The position numbers were made by a program, and so were the translations under genes. From Chlamydiota bacterium (GTDB lineage Bacteria > Auribacterota > UBA3054 > B51-G9): 6,639 nt of DNA. Numbering within the stretch: the first letter of the stretch is position 1; every line of letters starts with the position of its first letter. A model generated the notes under the pieces. It was not told the DNA's origin. It did not search any database and was given only the letters and a program-made list of their open reading frames with translations. Positions 1 to 3,690 of the stretch are shown in pieces. The stretch lies in assembly GCA_003648225.1 (NCBI GenBank), contig QMOL01000167.1:1-6639 (forward strand), read 5' to 3'.

Positions 1-15
1 CCATCGGCAACGCGT

Positions 16-248
16 ACCGGGATAAATTTAACCCGACTCCCTCATCCCGAGTTTATCTCGGTGTGAGATTTTTTCTATCGCTCTGCGACAGTCGCAGTAA
101 AGGTCTCGAGACAAAGCTTAACTTATAATTGTCTCGGAGCTGTATTACTGCACTCCATAAAAAAAGCGGCAGTGGCGAATGCCACTGCCATATCACAGCA
201 GTTTATCTAACCAACCAACCAAGAAGAAAAAATAAAGATTGCTATGAT
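16..248. repeat. Multi-helix repeat element, copy 1
   Basis: First copy of an element repeated at 419-639. Read on the plus strand it can form, in order: H1, arms 16-28 and 50-62 (13 bp including two G.U pairs); H2, 75-81 with 85-91 (7 bp, one A.C mismatch, 3-nt loop); H3, gcagtaa at 94-100 with ttactgc at 145-151, enclosing a variable arm 107-114 with 129-136 (8 bp); H4, 168-176 with 181-189 (9 bp, loop GAAT); H5, 192-201 with 239-248 (one mismatch, one G.U), whose long loop holds three AACC units. Blocks 63-103 (38 of 41 bases) and 140-157 (18 of 18) match copy 2. The start may lie further left, near the window edge. The coding strand and function are unknown; it could be a structured RNA, a non-autonomous mobile repeat or a terminator-bearing repeat. 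No known family was recognised. Confidence 0.8.
159..189 (-). terminator. Terminator-like hairpin in repeat copy 1
   Basis: A 9-bp GC-rich stem (168-176 with 181-189) has a 4-nt loop. On the minus strand it is followed, after two bases, by seven T's (the plus-strand A-run 159-165). This is a plausible intrinsic terminator for leftward transcription. No minus-strand gene lies directly upstream of it except beyond copy 2, so it is probably there because it is part of the repeat and may act as a second, back-up terminator. Confidence 0.5.
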
Positions 249-418
249 TTAATTTTAAATATAATATCATAATAAATAATTAAAATCTATAATGATTTGA
301 AATTTTTTTATACAATCTGATGAAAATAAACACTTTCTATATTTCCAATCCCAAAATTATTCCGACATACGAGAATGAATAGATTATATTTGGGAGAATT
401 TTTTTATCGACTGAGTAC
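249..418. other. AT-rich spacer between the two repeat copies
   Basis: About 170 bases of very AT-rich sequence separate the two element copies. It contains several TATAAT-like hexamers (for example 260-265 and 288-293 on plus, 383-388 on minus). None has a convincing -35 box at normal spacing, so no promoter is called. No gene, RNA gene or further repeat copy is visible. A promoter for a plus-strand RNA covering copy 2 would have to lie here, but I cannot point to one. Confidence 0.5.
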
Positions 419-639
419 CTCACTTCGACCTTTTAATCCCGATCACGAAGTGCATCGGGACGAAGTGAGATTTTTTCTGTCGCTTTGCGACAGCCGCAGT
501 AAAGGAAATTTTTCAGCAAAAAATTCCTGTATTACTGCACTCCAAAAAAAAGCGGCAGTGGCGAAAGCCACTGCCGCTGTCATAGCAAATTATTTAACTA
601 ACCAACCAACCAAGAAGGAAAAATAAAGATTGCTATGAT
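419..639. repeat. Multi-helix repeat element, copy 2
   Basis: Second copy of the element at 16-248, with the same order of helices. H1: ctcacttcg at 419-427 with cgaagtgag at 461-469 (9 bp), with a nested hairpin 437-443 and 454-460. H2: 477-483 with 487-493 (perfect 7 bp, TTT loop). H3: gcagtaa 496-502 with ttactgc 532-538, enclosing a variable arm 503-513 with 518-528 (11 positions, one mismatch, loop CAGC). H4: 551-562 with 567-578 (12 bp, loop GAAA). H5: 579-588 with 630-639 (10 bp), with an AACC-rich loop of about 41 nt. The cacttcg arm could pair with cgaagtg at either 446-452 or 461-467, so H1 has two mutually exclusive folds. The variable arm shares no sequence with copy 1 yet pairs in both. 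The element ends about 45 bases after the stop codon of the convergently oriented PEP-CTERM gene. Confidence 0.82.
544..578 (-). terminator. Intrinsic terminator of the PEP-CTERM gene
   Basis: A perfect 12-bp GC-rich stem (551-562 with 567-578) is followed on the minus strand by a run of T's (plus-strand A-run 544-551). It lies about 105 bases beyond the stop codon of the leftward gene ending at 685, in the right place and orientation to end that transcript. It is also helix H4 of repeat copy 2. On the plus strand the loop is C(GAAA)G, a GNRA tetraloop, but no T-run follows, so it would not terminate rightward transcription. Confidence 0.75.
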
Positions 640-646
640 GTATTTT

Positions 647-681
647 GTACTTAGTACTTAGTTCTTAGTTCTTTGTACTTT
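647..681. repeat. Heptanucleotide tandem array A (5 units)
   Basis: There are five contiguous 7-bp units. Read on the minus strand they are AAAGTAC, AAAGAAC, TAAGAAC and TAAGTAC twice; a sixth, degenerate unit runs into the stop codon at 685-687. The array fills the gap between repeat copy 2 and the PEP-CTERM gene. It shares its consensus with the arrays at 1591-1625 and 3574-3594. It resembles in kind the short tandemly repeated heptamers (STRR) described in cyanobacteria, though the sequence differs. Confidence 0.75.
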
Positions 682-684
682 GTT

Positions 685-1323
685 TTATTTTCTGCGTAAA
701 AACGCTAGGCCGAGAATAAGTCCGCCTAATAATAATGTTGGTTCAGGAATAAAATCTACATTGAAATTATCAACATATAATGTTCCTGCCATTTCTGACC
801 ACGGCCAACTTCCCATATCTGCCAAAATATCCAAATGATCGGTATTCGCCGGCAACGTCCATTCACGTGTGGGTTCGTTAATCCAAACATCAAGCGAACC
901 TGTGGCGTCTGGATAAAATTGGTCTTGTCCTAAAAAATTACTATCACTGTCCCACGCGCGAATCTGAATAAGTGCTGTGCCGGAAGGAGCCGGGCTGCTT
1001 AAAACTTTGTATGCTGCAGTCCAGTAAACTTTAGTGTGTGATCCAACTGGTGTGCCAATAGCTTGGTTCAGTTGAGAATGATTGCCAGCAACTACGGAAG
1101 GTTGACTTAAATACTGGCAGTTAGTTCCCGCGTCGGATGAGTCATTAAAGATTCTGCCCATTGTCCCGCCGGGAGCATCTTGATTCCAATCAGCAGGCGC
1201 CCATTCGTTAGGCGAAGGTAACCCTTCATTAAATGAATGGTTCAACACCAGATTCGCCGCGCTAACGGTTGTGGCTAATAGTGCAGCTATTCCAAGTGCA
1301 CAAATAAGGTTAATTTTTTTCAT
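685..1323 (-). CDS. Small exported PEP-CTERM surface protein
   Basis: Predicted 212-residue exported protein. Residues 1-22 form a classic signal peptide (MKK start, hydrophobic core, V-S-A before the cut). The mature part begins NLVLNHSFNEG, an opening common in PEP-CTERM proteins with a carbohydrate-binding-like beta-sandwich. The C-terminus is a complete PEP-CTERM signal: FIPEP at 191-195, a Leu/Gly-rich membrane segment, then RRK. Proteins of this kind are known targets of exosortase and end up at the cell surface or in extracellular polymer. The ATG at 1323 is preferred over the GTG at 1326: the Shine-Dalgarno AAAGGAG (1336-1330) sits 6 nt from the ATG but only 3 nt from the GTG. It has its own strong promoter and a terminator downstream, so it is probably monocistronic. 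The ligand is unknown. Confidence 0.88.
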   Translation of the reverse strand: MKKINLICALGIAALLATTVSAANLVLNHSFNEGLPSPNEWAPADWNQDAPGGTMGRIFNDSSDAGTNCQYLSQPSVVAGNHSQLNQAIGTPVGSHTKVYWTAAYKVLSSPAPSGTALIQIRAWDSDSNFLGQDQFYPDATGSLDVWINEPTREWTLPANTDHLDILADMGSWPWSEMAGTLYVDNFNVDFIPEPTLLLGGLILGLAFLRRK

Positions 1324-1329
1324 CACTTT

Positions 1330-1336
1330 CTCCTTT
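1330..1336 (-). promoter_or_regulatory. Ribosome binding site of the PEP-CTERM gene
   Basis: AAAGGAG on the minus strand is a near-perfect Shine-Dalgarno. Its spacing decides the start: 6 nt to the ATG at 1323, only 3 nt to the in-frame GTG at 1326. It is the only strong Shine-Dalgarno ahead of a full gene here; the 653- and 668-residue genes have none recognisable. Confidence 0.8.
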
Positions 1337-1360
1337 GGTTAAACGTTATTTTAATATTAC

Positions 1361-1404
1361 AGCATGACAATACATAATGTAATTACAACTGAAGTTTTCA
1401 TGCT
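1361..1404 (-). promoter_or_regulatory. 5'-UTR hairpin of the PEP-CTERM transcript
   Basis: On the minus strand AGCATGA (1404-1398) pairs perfectly with TCATGCT (1367-1361) across a 30-nt AU-rich loop that contains smaller palindromes. The predicted transcription start is about 1405, so the stem would begin at the second nucleotide of the mRNA. Such 5'-terminal stems can protect mRNA from 5'-end-dependent decay; a regulatory role is possible but not shown. It does not match a riboswitch I recognise and leaves the ribosome binding site free. Confidence 0.5.
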
Positions 1405-1411
1405 TTGCAAT

Positions 1412-1440
1412 ATTATATCATATAATTAATCAAATGTCAA
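1412..1440 (-). promoter_or_regulatory. Consensus sigma70 promoter
   Basis: On the minus strand the -35 box TTGACA (1440-1435) and the -10 box TATAAT (1417-1412) both match consensus exactly and are separated by exactly 17 bases. The expected start is an A near 1405, giving a leader of about 80 nt before the ATG at 1323. This makes the PEP-CTERM gene a separate, probably strongly and constitutively expressed transcription unit. No operator-like palindrome overlaps the boxes. Confidence 0.88.
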
Positions 1441-1563
1441 GTGCACAGCAATTTGTTGCATAAATTTCAGGAGAATTCCCTTTTGGCTTAATAATTATTA
1501 ATTTTTGCATTTAATTATTTTGCAGAATTATTTATCCATGAAAAAATTGATAAAAAATATTAA

Positions 1564-3570
1564 TCATTGATTAAACCGAAAAAAAATCATAAAGTAATAA
1601 ATAATAAATGATAAATAATAAATAGTAACTGGTTCAGGAATTCCAATAATATCAATTTCATTTATCGCTGATCCCGAAATACTTATATAACCGCCTTGCG
1701 AGGTTCCCGGTTCCAGCATAACACCTTTACCTGATTCAATATTATAACCGACATTTTTATGAACAATTTTTAATGATGTAATGTTATCGGCAATAACGCC
1801 GTCTATCGGGTCATAAAGTCTTGCTAAGCGATAAATCATAGTATTAGGCGGGTCATTCGTATCGCCATAATCAGCATTTAAAGCTGTTCCTAATTTCGAG
1901 TAATCATCAGCAGCGGTGCCTGTGGTAGAGCCCCAGAGTTCAAAATAACCGAACTGACGGTCATCACCCCAATAAGTAAAAAAATGGAGTTCCGCAATAG
2001 TTTTCGGTGAATCAAATTGAACAAGAATTATAGTATCGCTTGACGGACCGCTTATTCCGTCTTGCAAGAGTCCGCATCCGTGATATGTATTGTCAGCGCC
2101 AAAGCTACCGACCGCGTCCGAATCAAAGAATTTATTAAATCCTGCAGGTGCAGGAGTTACCGGATGCATTCCTCCTTGAATAATACTCTTGGTTGTTCCG
2201 GGCATTTGACCCAGGTCATCGGGTTGCGGTTGAAAACTAAGGTTACCTGAATTTAGTTTGGATTCAAATGTGTAAACAACATGTTCCGGAGGAGTAACAG
2301 TAATCTTTCTCATTTGTCCGCCATTACCGTCACTTGGATCGGCATCAGCAGCGCGTAGAAAGAATACATTATCCCAACGGCCAAAGGAAGCTGCAACGAG
2401 GTTTGGAATTCCCGACTGAGCGCCCTGACCTGTTGCTTCTCCGGTAAACGGGTTAAAAGTCAGCGTTTCCGCAGATGTGCTGTTTGACGATGCAATAAAA
2501 AGGTCAACCCAATCGGTGCCGTTTGAAGATCCCTGCAACAAATATTCATTCGCGGTTTCTATTTGAATAGAAGAATTAGTTTGAGCAAAATTAAATCTAT
2601 AAATAAAGAAATTTGATAAATCGGTATAGCGGGTATTCCCCCATGCTATTCCTGATCCGTTATTATCCCAAAGAAAAGCTGTTTCAATTTCGTCATAGGG
2701 ATAAAAAGTCATTTTTTCTGCAGAAACCTGTGGCGTTATCCATAATTCTTTCAATTTTCCACCGGCGGCGTCTGCCGGATCGCTGTCTGACATTTTAAAA
2801 TAAATAAGATTATCAGATGTTTGTGAAAGAATTGATTCTAAATCAATTCTGAGAGTCCGGCGACTTGTGTCGCCCGACGGATTCTGAGTTGAATATAAAA
2901 CCGTCGAGAAGTTGTAATTTGTTGAAATCTCGATCTTATATTCTCCGGAAACATTGGCAAATAATTTACACTTATTCTCGTCATCAGGTAAATCAAATTT
3001 ATATGTAAAATAATTATAATTGTTAGCCGTTCGTCCATTGTGAATACTGTCGGATGTGTTATTCTTCTCAAATAAATAACTCTGGTCGCCGGCAAGGGGA
3101 TCTATATTCGGTTCGCCTCCCCCGGCATAAAACTCAGGATAGCCCCGCTGAAGAAATTGCGCGTTCAACACGCGGGCGCCGTTTCCGTTTGCCGGTGTAT
3201 TATCACTAATTCTAACATACAGATAATTTGCCGGAAGATAAGATGCTAAATTTATATAATAAGGCGACATACTTTTCGCAGGCCCTTTATTTGTCCAGTA
3301 ATTCCATGCAGGCGCGGTAAGTTCTGTTGTCCATACATTATTATCATTAGAGAATTCGACTTTATAATCACCGTCAATTTGAAGAATATAAACTCCTTCA
3401 TTTCCAAACGCGCTGATATCGTACCGATAAATGCCGTTTGTGGAAGCATCGTAAATTTCCGCCGCTCTTGCCGCTGAATCAACTCCCCGATTACACACAT
3501 TTGGATCCGGCGCTGAATAATCAGCGAAGGCGATTCCGGAAAAAAGGATTAATATAGCGAATAGTTTCAT
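1564..3570 (-). CDS. Exported three-repeat, lectin-like protein with PEP motif
   Basis: Predicted 668-residue exported protein; residues 1-16 are a signal peptide ending A-F-A. Residues of about 40-430 hold three similar beta-rich units, each with a (Y/F)-x-Y-(D/K/R)-(I/F) strand near its start and closing with an acidic Pro/Gly motif: SDNTPANGNGARV (122-134), SDSDPADAAGGKL (261-273), ADADPSDGNGGQM (408-420). Residues of about 430-640 look like a separate lectin- or F5/8-type beta-sandwich. The tail is GIPEP (643-647), then an aromatic hydrophobic segment and RFNQ; this resembles PEP-CTERM but has one arginine instead of a basic cluster, and its DNA is a heptanucleotide array. It starts 120 bases after the GxGYxYP gene and may be co-transcribed with it. 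No Shine-Dalgarno is visible; a heptad array abuts the ATG. The domain family is unnamed here; a role in surface carbohydrate binding is inferred. Confidence 0.82.
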   Translation of the reverse strand: MKLFAILILFSGIAFADYSAPDPNVCNRGVDSAARAAEIYDASTNGIYRYDISAFGNEGVYILQIDGDYKVEFSNDNNVWTTELTAPAWNYWTNKGPAKSMSPYYINLASYLPANYLYVRISDNTPANGNGARVLNAQFLQRGYPEFYAGGGEPNIDPLAGDQSYLFEKNNTSDSIHNGRTANNYNYFTYKFDLPDDENKCKLFANVSGEYKIEISTNYNFSTVLYSTQNPSGDTSRRTLRIDLESILSQTSDNLIYFKMSDSDPADAAGGKLKELWITPQVSAEKMTFYPYDEIETAFLWDNNGSGIAWGNTRYTDLSNFFIYRFNFAQTNSSIQIETANEYLLQGSSNGTDWVDLFIASSNSTSAETLTFNPFTGEATGQGAQSGIPNLVAASFGRWDNVFFLRAADADPSDGNGGQMRKITVTPPEHVVYTFESKLNSGNLSFQPQPDDLGQMPGTTKSIIQGGMHPVTPAPAGFNKFFDSDAVGSFGADNTYHGCGLLQDGISGPSSDTIILVQFDSPKTIAELHFFTYWGDDRQFGYFELWGSTTGTAADDYSKLGTALNADYGDTNDPPNTMIYRLARLYDPIDGVIADNITSLKIVHKNVGYNIESGKGVMLEPGTSQGGYISISGSAINEIDIIGIPEPVTIYYLSFIIYYFMIFFRFNQ
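1591..1625. repeat. Heptanucleotide array B inside the PEP-CTERM tail codons
   Basis: There are five contiguous 7-bp units on the plus strand: AAAGTAA, TAAATAA, TAAATGA, TAAATAA and TAAATAG. They lie within the last codons of the 668-residue gene and are antisense to it, encoding most of the hydrophobic segment after the PEP motif. The consensus agrees with array A (minus strand), and both arrays have five units and 35 bp. Confidence 0.75.
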
Positions 3571-3573
3571 TTT

Positions 3574-3594
3574 GTGCTTTGTGCTTTGTATTTC
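3574..3594. repeat. Heptanucleotide array C at a start codon
   Basis: Three 7-bp units read GAAATAC, AAAGCAC and AAAGCAC on the minus strand, then run straight into the AAAATG start of the 668-residue gene. They occupy the place where a Shine-Dalgarno would be expected and contain none. Same repeat family as arrays A and B. Confidence 0.65.
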
Positions 3595-3677
3595 TGGAGG
3601 GTTCGCGTGACCGGCGCATGCCGGTTCCCCAATGACCTTTTTACATTAATTTGGACGCTGAGGACAGCGTCCCTCCA
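3595..3677. repeat. Nested inverted-repeat element between two genes
   Basis: The gap between the 653- and 668-residue genes contains two perfect hairpins: accggc 3610-3615 with gccggt 3620-3625 (6 bp, loop GCAT), and ggacgctg 3653-3660 with cagcgtcc 3665-3672 (8 bp, loop AGGA). An outer 7-bp inverted repeat, tggaggg 3595-3601 with ccctcca 3671-3677, brackets both and overlaps the second hairpin by two bases. Neither hairpin is followed by a T-run on either strand, so they are not ordinary intrinsic terminators. They look like a REP- or MITE-like intergenic repeat, or an mRNA processing or stability element. Their GC content is higher than the surroundings. Confidence 0.6.
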
Positions 3678-3690
3678 TTTGGTTCGTCAT

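Noticed and set aside
544..578. GAAA-capped hairpin as group II intron domain V
   Set aside because: The stem lacks the domain V bulge and catalytic triad arrangement, and no intron-encoded reverse transcriptase or other intron domains are present. A terminator on the minus strand explains it better.
375..626. Plus-strand open frame of 83 codons covering repeat copy 2
   Set aside because: It consists almost wholly of the hairpin element and low-complexity runs, has no Shine-Dalgarno, and copy 1 is closed in the same frame by a stop at 126-128 and is shifted by an indel at the A-run. The three differences in 63-103 versus 465-505 are all synonymous in this frame, which is curious, but too few to outweigh the rest.
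1..640. CRISPR array or integron attC sites in the repeat region
   Set aside because: There are only two long diverged copies with no short regular repeat-spacer pattern, no cas genes, and no attC core sites (GTTRRRY/RYYYAAC) in the required arrangement.
1324..1326. GTG as start of the 212-residue PEP-CTERM protein
   Set aside because: It lies only 3 nt from the Shine-Dalgarno, while the adjacent ATG has normal 6-nt spacing and begins the signal peptide with MKK.
1488..1501. Perfect 14-bp AT palindrome downstream of the 668-residue gene as a terminator
   Set aside because: It has no GC pairs, and the T-run follows on the plus strand, opposite to the gene. Such palindromes are expected in sequence this AT-rich.
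2838..3500. Minus-strand open frames of 82 and 85 codons in other frames
   Set aside because: They lie entirely inside the 668-residue gene, whose own frame has a signal peptide, internal repeats and a PEP tail.
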